64,000 nt of DNA, taken from NCBI GenBank assembly GCA_017529865.1, contig JAFXNA010000011.1, positions 1 to 64,000 of the forward strand, given 5' to 3'. Under the pieces are notes generated by a model. That model made no database searches. It had not been told where the DNA came from and was given only the letters and a program-made list of their open reading frames with translations. The stretch comes from Bacteroidaceae bacterium (GTDB lineage Bacteria > Bacteroidota > Bacteroidia > Bacteroidales > Bacteroidaceae). Both the position numbers and the translations under genes were made by a program. This document shows positions 33,546 through 41,114 of this stretch, piece by piece; positions within the stretch are counted from its first letter, which is position 1; each line of letters starts with the position of its first letter.

Positions 33546-36500
33546 TCACATCCCATTAATCATAATTTCCATCTTATACCCCTTTCCGCAAGGCGATGCA
33601 ATGATACGACAACCACGTCGTCCACCATACTCATCGTGCTCACGAACAATCTGTCGGCACACCATATATTCCACCCCTACCAATCGGTCAGCATCCTCAT
33701 CATAACGCAGATGCTCAGGATAGAACAGGGTAGACAATTCCTCTTCCGTTTTCTTCACTTCCTCATCCGTAAAGGTGATGCGCACAAATTCATCATAGCG
33801 ATCAAACGACAATCGAATAGTGCGGTCTTGCTGAACAGCTAGCGCAGCCGAAATGAGGTTATCTATTAAGTACTCCAACATCTGCTGATCGCCCACCACC
33901 TTCAGTTTCGAATCTTTGTCTACCACGAAGTCGATATCCACATCCACCTTCTTCGCCATCCGCTTCATGCTCTTCATCGCATATTGTGCCAATGTACTTA
34001 CAGGGATGATCTTACGCTTAAACAACACATTGTCTAACTGGCGTGCCGCACAGGCACTCAGCAGCGAGAACACATCTTTATAATAATTGATAAGTTCCGA
34101 CAACTGGGCAATATTCTCATCGTCAGGCAAAGTCTGCTTCTCCTGTGCATCATCCAGCAACTGACGGATACGGTTAGGATAGTACATCGTTTCGTGCTTG
34201 ATGGCCGACAAGCAGTTGTCGAGCACCATATTCTGAATATGAATAGTGTTCTCTTCCTTCTCTGCCCTCAGTTTCTCGTCTTCCTTCAGTTGCAGCTCCA
34301 CCTTCTGGTTCTCCACCTTCGTGTCCGAGAAATATACATACTTGGCCACCTGTTCGGCAATCAACTGAATAATCCGTTCGTCCTGATTCGACAGCGATGC
34401 GTTGTGGAACACGACCGTCAGCACACCCACCACCGTACCGTCTCCATCCGTTTCCTCTGCTTCCGTCGGGGTTGCCTGAAGCTTGAGCAGATACGTACGC
34501 ACAAGGCCATCTCTCACAGTCATCTCTTTCTCCATCTCGAAGCTGTGACGAGTGAGCGACTCTACCGTATCAGGGGTCGGACAGTTCGCCGACATTCTCA
34601 CCATGAGTTGCGACGTCTCGTTCTGCACTACACCCAATGCGATACCATCTACTGCCTTAATGTCGTTAATACCCGTATAGACCAATTCTAATAAGTTGGG
34701 ATTATCACCTTCGAACAACCGCTTATTGAACTGCATCAGCTGTCGCATATTGAACACAGGCAACATGTGGACACGATAGTAGATGACCAGGAACACTACG
34801 AACGCAATCGTCACCAGCATCAGCGCAAGGATGATGAACGTCTGACTTGCAGCATTGTCTTTTTTCAGCGATTCGTAGGTTTGCTCCTGCGACACCTGTT
34901 CCTGTTTCGACATGAGGGTCATCGACACAATCGACGAATCGACCGCTGTGCCTTGTTGGGCACTCATCACCGTGAAAGCAGGAACCAGCATGAGCAACAC
35001 CAGTAGCGCACGCATCACTCCCTTCGGCAGACGGAAATAGAACCGGCTACCCTTCCCCAATTCGCTCTCGATGTTGAACGTGCACACCGAGAACACTGAG
35101 TTCGTCTTCTTGTATTTATCGATGATACCTTTGCAGTTCATCAGTCCGAATCCGAATCCCTTATTCTGTTTCAACGTCTCATCATGCGCCACATCACCAA
35201 TCTGACTTGAGTCATACACCTTTTCCTGACAAATCGTGCGGATGTCCTCTTGCGACAGTCCACGACCCGTATCCCTCACCGCAATCTCCACATATTCGTC
35301 CGTCGACTCCACATCAATACCCACCTCACCGCCTTCGGGTGTATACTTTCGGGCATTATCTAACAGCGTGTTCATCATAAACAGGGTCAGTGCCCTGTCA
35401 GCCTTCACCACCGCATCGGTCTCAGCCACATGGAGCGTCAGTCCCTTGTTGGTGAATGAGTTGCGGTTCTTGCTCAGCGTGTCAAGTAGCGGTTGCAGTT
35501 CGAAGTTCTCGATGTTCAGGTTCACCATACCCTGACGCACCTTGATCCAGTGTGCCAGAACCTCGTTGTACAGGTTAATGCGGTCAATCAGTTCCGACAG
35601 GTAGGCAATACGTTCCGTCCTCACCTCCTCCGTTTCCTGAGTAGTGTTTAGTTTGTTCAGTTCGTTGATGGCACGATCCAGGAACGGAGTGATGCTATAC
35701 ACCAGCGACAGACTCGTACAGCGGTCAATATAGCTACGTTTGTTCTCCGCTATATGCTGTTCGTGAATATAGGTCTCACTGTCAATCAGCTTCTCACGTT
35801 CCGACAGCGAGTGATACAGTGCCTCGTTCTCGTCCATCCACTTCTTGAACGATGCCTGCACATTGTTGATATCGTTCGCATACGAGCGCTCGGTCACACG
35901 TTTTTGATGGCGGATAAAGAGGAAAATAGCCACAAACATCAGTAGCGAGAAGATACCCACAATCCATGCCCATGTAGTCTGGTCGGCCTTCTCCTTTTCC
36001 AACTCCTCAATCTGGTGTTCCAATCGCTTATCCTGACGCGTGTTGTCGAGAATGGTCAGATAAATATGCTCGTTGTAGTCAGCTGCCGCTTGCATGTTCA
36101 TCTGTTCAAACAATGAACTCAGATGTTTGCGAATCGTTGCAATCCACTCCCACGCACAACTGATATCCTTCTCTTTCAGCCACGTAATCTCCGTGGGTTC
36201 CACATCATTGCGCGAAGAATAAGGAGTCAGGAAATCGATGTCGTCACCATAGATACCCATGTGTTGGATGTTCACAAACTCCAACGCCTTGGTAGCAGTA
36301 TCGAGCGCCACTTCCAACATCCCGTTTTTTGCATAATAGTCCGAGATGGTCAAGTAAGTCTTTGCCCGGCTGTAGAGCGACCCATATTCGCGGAACAGGC
36401 GCAATGCATCCTGAGCAATATACAATGCATAGGGAGGAATCGAATCATCCGATATCGTCGGGTCAAGATTCGTCACTTCCTCACTGTTGATCAGCTGGTC

Positions 36501-37223
36501 AGCAATATGCTGCGAAGCACTCGCCAGCATATACGTCAAGTTGAACTTCATACCCAGTTCGCGACCCGTCTCATAATCACCCTGCAGAATATAGTAGCGC
36601 GCCAATTGTGCAATATCGAAATTCACGATACTCATATCGTTTGTCACAGCCTCCATCTCTGCATCCGCCAGTTCCGGGTGCAGGATGCCGTTGTAGTAAG
36701 TAGCCGAAGCAAAATGGAACTCACTTTTGGCATAACTGAGGAACGTGAACTGCATCGGTGAGAGCTGCATCACGTCCAGCGATTCCGACAGACGTTTCAG
36801 TTTCGTTTCCGCCTCATGGCGGTAGTCCAGGAACTCATCGTTCCGGGCTGTGATATGGCATATCTTCATTAAACCCACATCAGCCACAGCCTGCGTGATG
36901 ATGTTCTTCGACAGGTTGGCACTCTCAGTGTAGAGCGCAGTAGCACTATCATAGTCCATCAGCATGTATTGCACGAAAGCCAGGTTCGAGAGCGCATCCG
37001 CCCTACCCTCACGGTACAGCGTACCGTCAGCACGCATCGAAGCCTCGTATGCCATCTGAGCATACTTGGCGGTGGTGTCAAGTCCTACGTAGCGGGTACG
37101 GTATGCCAAAAGGTTGAGAGAGTCCACCTCATGACGGAGAGACACATCCACATCGTCGCTACAGCCCACGATACAACTGCAGAGAAGGAGAATGATGCAA
37201 GATATGATCCACTTTGTCTTCAC
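33546..37223 (-). CDS. Double-module sensor histidine kinase (DUF5112/DUF5113 type)
   Basis: 1225 residues from a GTG start. Order: lipoprotein-like signal (IVGC, Cys21, then S-D-D); TPR-like helices (about 35-395); TM1 (417-437); helical region; HATPase module 1 (N box 616-627, G1 DTGRG 651-655, G2 GFGFGL 689-694); a signal-peptide-like segment (737-755, starts MRALLVLL, ends SAQQ); periplasmic loop; TM3 (796-815); GAF-like domain (about 840-970); coiled coil; H-box KHETMYYP (His1010); degenerate ATPase module 2 (about 1110-1225) with an N box but no DxGxG. Module 1 has no His in the equivalent helix (505-518). The partner response regulator gene follows. Family naming is by recognition. Confidence 0.8.
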   Translation of the reverse strand: MKTKWIISCIILLLCSCIVGCSDDVDVSLRHEVDSLNLLAYRTRYVGLDTTAKYAQMAYEASMRADGTLYREGRADALSNLAFVQYMLMDYDSATALYTESANLSKNIITQAVADVGLMKICHITARNDEFLDYRHEAETKLKRLSESLDVMQLSPMQFTFLSYAKSEFHFASATYYNGILHPELADAEMEAVTNDMSIVNFDIAQLARYYILQGDYETGRELGMKFNLTYMLASASQHIADQLINSEEVTNLDPTISDDSIPPYALYIAQDALRLFREYGSLYSRAKTYLTISDYYAKNGMLEVALDTATKALEFVNIQHMGIYGDDIDFLTPYSSRNDVEPTEITWLKEKDISCAWEWIATIRKHLSSLFEQMNMQAAADYNEHIYLTILDNTRQDKRLEHQIEELEKEKADQTTWAWIVGIFSLLMFVAIFLFIRHQKRVTERSYANDINNVQASFKKWMDENEALYHSLSEREKLIDSETYIHEQHIAENKRSYIDRCTSLSLVYSITPFLDRAINELNKLNTTQETEEVRTERIAYLSELIDRINLYNEVLAHWIKVRQGMVNLNIENFELQPLLDTLSKNRNSFTNKGLTLHVAETDAVVKADRALTLFMMNTLLDNARKYTPEGGEVGIDVESTDEYVEIAVRDTGRGLSQEDIRTICQEKVYDSSQIGDVAHDETLKQNKGFGFGLMNCKGIIDKYKKTNSVFSVCTFNIESELGKGSRFYFRLPKGVMRALLVLLMLVPAFTVMSAQQGTAVDSSIVSMTLMSKQEQVSQEQTYESLKKDNAASQTFIILALMLVTIAFVVFLVIYYRVHMLPVFNMRQLMQFNKRLFEGDNPNLLELVYTGINDIKAVDGIALGVVQNETSQLMVRMSANCPTPDTVESLTRHSFEMEKEMTVRDGLVRTYLLKLQATPTEAEETDGDGTVVGVLTVVFHNASLSNQDERIIQLIAEQVAKYVYFSDTKVENQKVELQLKEDEKLRAEKEENTIHIQNMVLDNCLSAIKHETMYYPNRIRQLLDDAQEKQTLPDDENIAQLSELINYYKDVFSLLSACAARQLDNVLFKRKIIPVSTLAQYAMKSMKRMAKKVDVDIDFVVDKDSKLKVVGDQQMLEYLIDNLISAALAVQQDRTIRLSFDRYDEFVRITFTDEEVKKTEEELSTLFYPEHLRYDEDADRLVGVEYMVCRQIVREHDEYGGRRGCRIIASPCGKGYKMEIMINGM

Positions 37224-37250
37224 GAGGTTTGACGAGGTTTGACGAGGTTT
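37221..37250 (-). repeat. Three 10-bp repeats overlapping the kinase start codon
   Basis: On the plus strand, ACGAGGTTTG repeats three times with a 10-bp period (37222-37250). The GTG start codon (37223-37221 on the minus strand) overlaps the unit nearest the gene. Beyond it, (A/C)AGATATCGTTT occurs twice (about 37253-37284). This lies in the leader between the promoter at 37291 and the gene. Confidence 0.8.
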
Positions 37251-37290
37251 GAACAGATATCGTTTTTTGAATAGATATCGTTTATGGATG

Positions 37291-37322
37291 CAAAGATAGC
37301 AATTGTCGGGCGAACTACAAAA
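37291..37322 (-). promoter_or_regulatory. Full Bacteroidetes promoter for the sensor kinase operon
   Basis: On the minus strand: -33 TTTTG (37318-37322), then 19 bp, then -7 TATCTTTG (37291-37298). Both elements and the spacing match the Bacteroidetes sigma-70 consensus. Transcription should start near 37285, giving a leader of about 60 bases. Confidence 0.75.
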
Positions 37323-37439
37323 TAAAATGCCAAGATTTTAATAATTACATTATTACATTTTTGAATTTTTGCATTTTTCCCCACTTCCGGGATGTTTTTT
37401 TACATTTTCATCCTTTCTATCTGATAAAAAACACAAAAA

Positions 37440-37640
37440 GTCAAAAAAGGCTACCCCCCAAGGGGGAGGCAAGGACAATGGAAAGGAGGGGGTGTGAAAG
37501 CCATGAAAGGGAGGGGGCGAAAAAGGCCCTTTCATGGCCTTTACCTTCCCCCTCCACTCCGTGGCCTTTTTGCACCCCCTCGGGGCGCAAAAAGGCTACC
37601 CCTTTACTTCACGCATAAAAGTAGCCTTTTTGTTAAGGGG
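37440..37640. repeat. Cluster of GC-rich inverted repeats in an intergenic gap
   Basis: The 500-bp gap between the kinase and esterase genes holds no gene. It contains a CTACCCCCCAAGGGGGAG palindrome (37451-37468), GCCATGAAAGGG/CCCTTTCATGGC (about 37500-37539), TTTTTGCACCCCC/GGGGCGCAAAAA (about 37567-37592) and AAAAAGGCTAC/GTAGCCTTTTT (about 37590-37631). The last could act as a terminator for the convergent side. The element resembles the palindromes found inside coding genes. Confidence 0.7.
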
Positions 37641-37688
37641 ATGTTCGTCTCATCATGTCGACGAAGCAACATATTACCCTTTACTCTT

Positions 37689-37770
37689 GTGAACGTCACC
37701 AGCGACCGTCTTTATTCCTGTGAACGTCACCAGCGACCGCCTTTATTCCTGTGAACGTCGCCATGCAAAG
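37689..37770. repeat. 31-bp tandem repeat running into the esterase 3' end
   Basis: GTGAACGTCACCAGCGACCG occurs at 37689 and 37720, and a truncated third copy starts at 37751 (period 31). The third copy contains the last codons of the carboxylesterase gene (RRSQE-stop), so the array looks like duplications of the gene's 3' end. Confidence 0.8.
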
Positions 37771-39290
37771 TACTTATCGAGTACCCACATGGCATCTTCG
37801 GATGCTACTGGTGCAGGATGCGGTCCCTCTCCTGTGAGTACCATCACTTGTGAGTTCTGATTCTTGAACTGCGGCCACGTAGGCAACTGCGGGTCGCTCT
37901 TCTTTCCATTGGGGTTGCAGTCCTTGGCAAAGTTGGTCCAGTATTTCAGCATATACTTAGCTAATGCCTGATCAGTGGGATTGCTGCCTGGACGTACACT
38001 CTGGAAGACGAAGTCGACATCCTGACCATGGGGTGAGCGATGACCATAGCGGCGATCGCCCTGACGGTACATGGGGTCTTGGTCGAAATAGTACATATAC
38101 ACGGGTTGCTTTCCTGTCTGGTTCTGCAATCGTCCCCATGTCCATGTACCCCATCCGAACGCAGCGTCACGACCGAGGTCGCGTGTCGTTTTGGTTACTT
38201 TGCCGTCCTCAAGGGGATAGACAGCGAGCAGACGATCGGCATAGTCCTCATAGCGTTCGCGTACGGAAGCTATATGCTGGTTGGGATCTTCCGTAAATCC
38301 GAAGCTGTCGCCCTCATCGGAGTTGTAGCCGATGAGCAGCGCTACATCGTTGTAACGGCCTGCCTCATACAGCTTATACTGGTCATCAGGAATGACATAC
38401 CCATCAACGATGGGCCATGCTCCACCTGTCACTACGGTCTGACGGCTCAGGTCGGCTGCACTCAGGGCACGCAACTCCTTGGCGGTGGTTGCATTCATGG
38501 ATTTGCCGTATTCCTCCCCTTCTTTCTCGGATTGGGCTAACGACTTCATGTTCTCACCCGGATATGACTTCGGACGGATAGGGCCGAACGAGCTGCCGCT
38601 CTGTGAGATGGCTCCACGAAACAGTCCTTTGGCCAATGGTGAGGCACACAGCATGCTGACAGAGATGCCTCCTGCGGATTCACCGAAGATGGTCACCTTC
38701 GAAGGATCGCCACCAAATTGGGCAATGTTCGCTTTCACCCATCGGAGGGCTGCAATCTGGTCGAGAATACCATAGTTGCCCGATACATGCTCGGGGTTCT
38801 CGGCACTCAGTGCGGGATGGGCAAAGAAGCCCAACCTCCCCACGCGGTAGTTGATGGTGACAAGTACGACCCCTTCACGGGCAAGCGGAGCACCGTTGTA
38901 GGAGGAAGAGGTACCCATGGAAAAGCCGCCACCGTAAATCCAAACCATCACGGGCAGTTTTTCTTTCAGGGTTTTAGCTGGTGTCCATACGTTCAAGTAC
39001 AGACAGTCCTCGCTTGCATTGCCACCGAATCCCATACCCGACATGGGACTTGGACCGAACTTGTCGGCCTGACGCACACCGTCCCACGGAATAACGGGCT
39101 GAGGAGCCTTCCAGCGCAGTTCGCCTACAGGAGGAGCCGCAAAGGGGATACCCTTGAAAATCATCATGCCGTCTTCGACGACACCTTGAATCACACCACC
39201 AGTCACCTTTACCTGACCGGCATTCTTCGTCTGTGCGTTGCAGGTCATCGCAGCCAATGCAACCATACAGCATAACAGTATCTTTTTCAT
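37743..39290 (-). CDS. Secreted type-B carboxylesterase
   Basis: 515 residues with a signal peptide (about 1-19, ends CNAQ). Alpha/beta hydrolase of the carboxylesterase/PnbA family: GIPFAAPPVGELRWKAP (48-64), EDCLYLNVW (94-102), the oxyanion-hole YGGGF (119-123), and the nucleophile in FGESAGG (Ser205). The acid (about Glu330) and the base His (near HSPHGQD) are plausible. It probably removes acyl groups from plant or diet esters in the periplasm. It lies 23 bp downstream of the twin PAP2 gene. Confidence 0.88.
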   Translation of the reverse strand: MKKILLCCMVALAAMTCNAQTKNAGQVKVTGGVIQGVVEDGMMIFKGIPFAAPPVGELRWKAPQPVIPWDGVRQADKFGPSPMSGMGFGGNASEDCLYLNVWTPAKTLKEKLPVMVWIYGGGFSMGTSSSYNGAPLAREGVVLVTINYRVGRLGFFAHPALSAENPEHVSGNYGILDQIAALRWVKANIAQFGGDPSKVTIFGESAGGISVSMLCASPLAKGLFRGAISQSGSSFGPIRPKSYPGENMKSLAQSEKEGEEYGKSMNATTAKELRALSAADLSRQTVVTGGAWPIVDGYVIPDDQYKLYEAGRYNDVALLIGYNSDEGDSFGFTEDPNQHIASVRERYEDYADRLLAVYPLEDGKVTKTTRDLGRDAAFGWGTWTWGRLQNQTGKQPVYMYYFDQDPMYRQGDRRYGHRSPHGQDVDFVFQSVRPGSNPTDQALAKYMLKYWTNFAKDCNPNGKKSDPQLPTWPQFKNQNSQVMVLTGEGPHPAPVASEDAMWVLDKYFAWRRSQE

Positions 39291-39313
39291 ATAAATATAT
39301 TATAAGGATTTGA

Positions 39314-40738
39314 TTAATCTTCGGGAGTAGGTCCGCTTGTATCCAGGTATTCTTTCTGAGCAGCTGCAAGGAGTTGGCGGAAATCGGGCTCGTTGTGCAA
39401 ACGGGCAAGTGTGTAGGAAGCAACGAGGCGACCTGCCTGAACATCGCTCTTGAAGTGGAAGCCGAGAATGGTGCGGCTGCGACCGTATTCGTATCCACGC
39501 TGAAGGAGGGCATCCTGACAATCGGGCATCACTTCGACAAGCGCAAGGGCGATGCCCCACCCTATGATGGAATGGGAGGATGGATAGCTGGAGGACTTAC
39601 GATAGCGTTCGTCTTTCTCAGGCAGGGCAGAATGGTCGCCCATGCGGAGGAAGGGACGCTGACGGAAGCCTGTTGACTTAGCCTGTGAGCAGGCATTGCA
39701 GAGTTCGTCGAACACACGATTGACAAAAGCTGCGATATCGGGTGTGGAAGTGATGTCGATGGGTATATTGGTGCAGGCACCGTAGGTCTGCAGGAAGTAG
39801 TTGACTGTACAGGCCGTATCGGTCACGGCTTCCTCGCCTCTCGAGGTGGTACGCTCTGCTTTGGCCAGCCAATAATATGCCACATCGCCATAATGACGAT
39901 AGGAGGCGGTGTCGGCAGGCGAATCTACAATACGCTCGATATGTGGATAACCAACGACTGTCTGTTTGTCTTCCAATCCTTTGATCTTCCGATACTCTGC
40001 ACGAGCATCTTCAAGATCTTCAGCATATTCAGCCGAGGTGTGCATACGAGCAAAAGCCGCTGATGCTGCCAGACGTCCGGCATCGACATCGCTTTGCCAA
40101 TGGGCTCCTACGATGACGCGGCTGTCGCCATATTCATATCCACGACGCAGGATGGTGTCCTGATATTCGGGTGCCATCTCGGCAAGAGCGAGTGCGGTGC
40201 TCCACCCAAAGCCGGTGTGTCCGGAAGGATAGGAACCATTGCGACGAAGATCCCATTCGTTGTCGAACTCTCCCCACGTATGTTCGTTCATACGAGCGAA
40301 AGGTCGTACACGCATATACTTGCGCTTGGCTCTGCTTGTAGCCTGATTACCTGTCTCTCCTACTCGCTGAAGCAATCGCCAGATGGCAGGTGTACCTTCT
40401 TCCGTAATGCTCATATTGAGCGCCTCACCATAGACGGTGGCCATTCGCTTTACGCCGTATAGTGATTCCCAACTGGCTTGACGACCACGCTCTGTGTCAC
40501 GAATGGACTTTCCCCATATCCAGCGCATGAAATCGTCGACAAACAATGTACTGGCGGTATCGGGCGGAACCGGCAGATAGACGGTAGGATCGGGCAGTTC
40601 GCGCGAAGAGAAATACGTGGTGTTGTTGGGCCTACGTTCTGTATTCTGTGCCGCTACTTGGAGTGATGCACAGAGGGCGATAATCGTCAACAGGCCGAAG
40701 AAGCGATATCGGGCGGTATGTGAAGAATTTGCTTTCAT
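39314..40738 (-). CDS. Secreted protein with two class-A acid phosphatase/PAP2 domains
   Basis: 474 residues from the ATG at 40738 (signal peptide ending VAAQN); an ATG 27 bp upstream lies beyond the -7 element. Two phosphatase domains in tandem. Domain 1: K138-x6-R145P, PSGH (171-174), SRVIVGAHWQSD (206-217). Domain 2: K354-x6-R361P, PSSH (386-389), SRTILGFHFKSD (421-432). All three PAP2 signature blocks occur twice, with one Gly-to-Ser change in domain 2. Probable periplasmic non-specific acid phosphatase; such gene-internal duplication is uncommon. Confidence 0.86.
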   Translation of the reverse strand: MKANSSHTARYRFFGLLTIIALCASLQVAAQNTERRPNNTTYFSSRELPDPTVYLPVPPDTASTLFVDDFMRWIWGKSIRDTERGRQASWESLYGVKRMATVYGEALNMSITEEGTPAIWRLLQRVGETGNQATSRAKRKYMRVRPFARMNEHTWGEFDNEWDLRRNGSYPSGHTGFGWSTALALAEMAPEYQDTILRRGYEYGDSRVIVGAHWQSDVDAGRLAASAAFARMHTSAEYAEDLEDARAEYRKIKGLEDKQTVVGYPHIERIVDSPADTASYRHYGDVAYYWLAKAERTTSRGEEAVTDTACTVNYFLQTYGACTNIPIDITSTPDIAAFVNRVFDELCNACSQAKSTGFRQRPFLRMGDHSALPEKDERYRKSSSYPSSHSIIGWGIALALVEVMPDCQDALLQRGYEYGRSRTILGFHFKSDVQAGRLVASYTLARLHNEPDFRQLLAAAQKEYLDTSGPTPED

Positions 40739-40742
40739 GGTG

Positions 40743-40750
40743 CAAAGATA
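40743..40750 (-). promoter_or_regulatory. -7 element directly before the PAP2 start codon
   Basis: On the minus strand TATCTTTG, then CACC, then the ATG. The transcription start would fall at or within a few bases of the start codon, so the mRNA may be leaderless. Confidence 0.6.
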
Positions 40751-40764
40751 GTAAATATTTTGCA

Positions 40765-40797
40765 TTTAACCATTTACTATTTACTATTTTTTTTGGA
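40765..40797. repeat. CCATTTACTATTTACTATTT word tract
   Basis: Intergenic copy of the TTTACTATT word family. The remaining gap to nrdD (about 40800-40990) is AT-rich with several AAAGTTTTCC/AAAACGAAA-type words but no gene; the nrdD promoter follows. Confidence 0.6.
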
Positions 40798-40996
40798 AAA
40801 ACGACGATTTTTGTTTCGTGAACAGCTAAAAATCAGGAGGAGAAATGACAAATTCGGGAAAAGTTTGTTTTTCCGAAAAAATAAAAAGTTTTCCGTTTTA
40901 ACATTTCTTATATCTGTGGCACAGCGAGTTACACAAAACGAAAGCACGAAAAGTTTTCCAAAACGAAAATTTTCTTTAAAAAAAGTTGTAAAAAAG

Positions 40997-41028
40997 TTTG
41001 TTCGTTTCAACAATTCTTTCTAACTTTG
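40997..41028 (+). promoter_or_regulatory. Full Bacteroidetes promoter for nrdD-nrdG
   Basis: -33 TTTG (40997-41000), 20 bp, -7 TAACTTTG (41021-41028). Spacing and both boxes match the consensus. A leader of about 80 bases precedes the nrdD ATG. Confidence 0.78.
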
Positions 41029-41114
41029 CGCTCGAATTTCGGTTCAACGATTTATCGCAGAATAACGAGTTAATAATTTAATTTACAACATACTTTTACC
41101 TAAAGCTATCGAAA

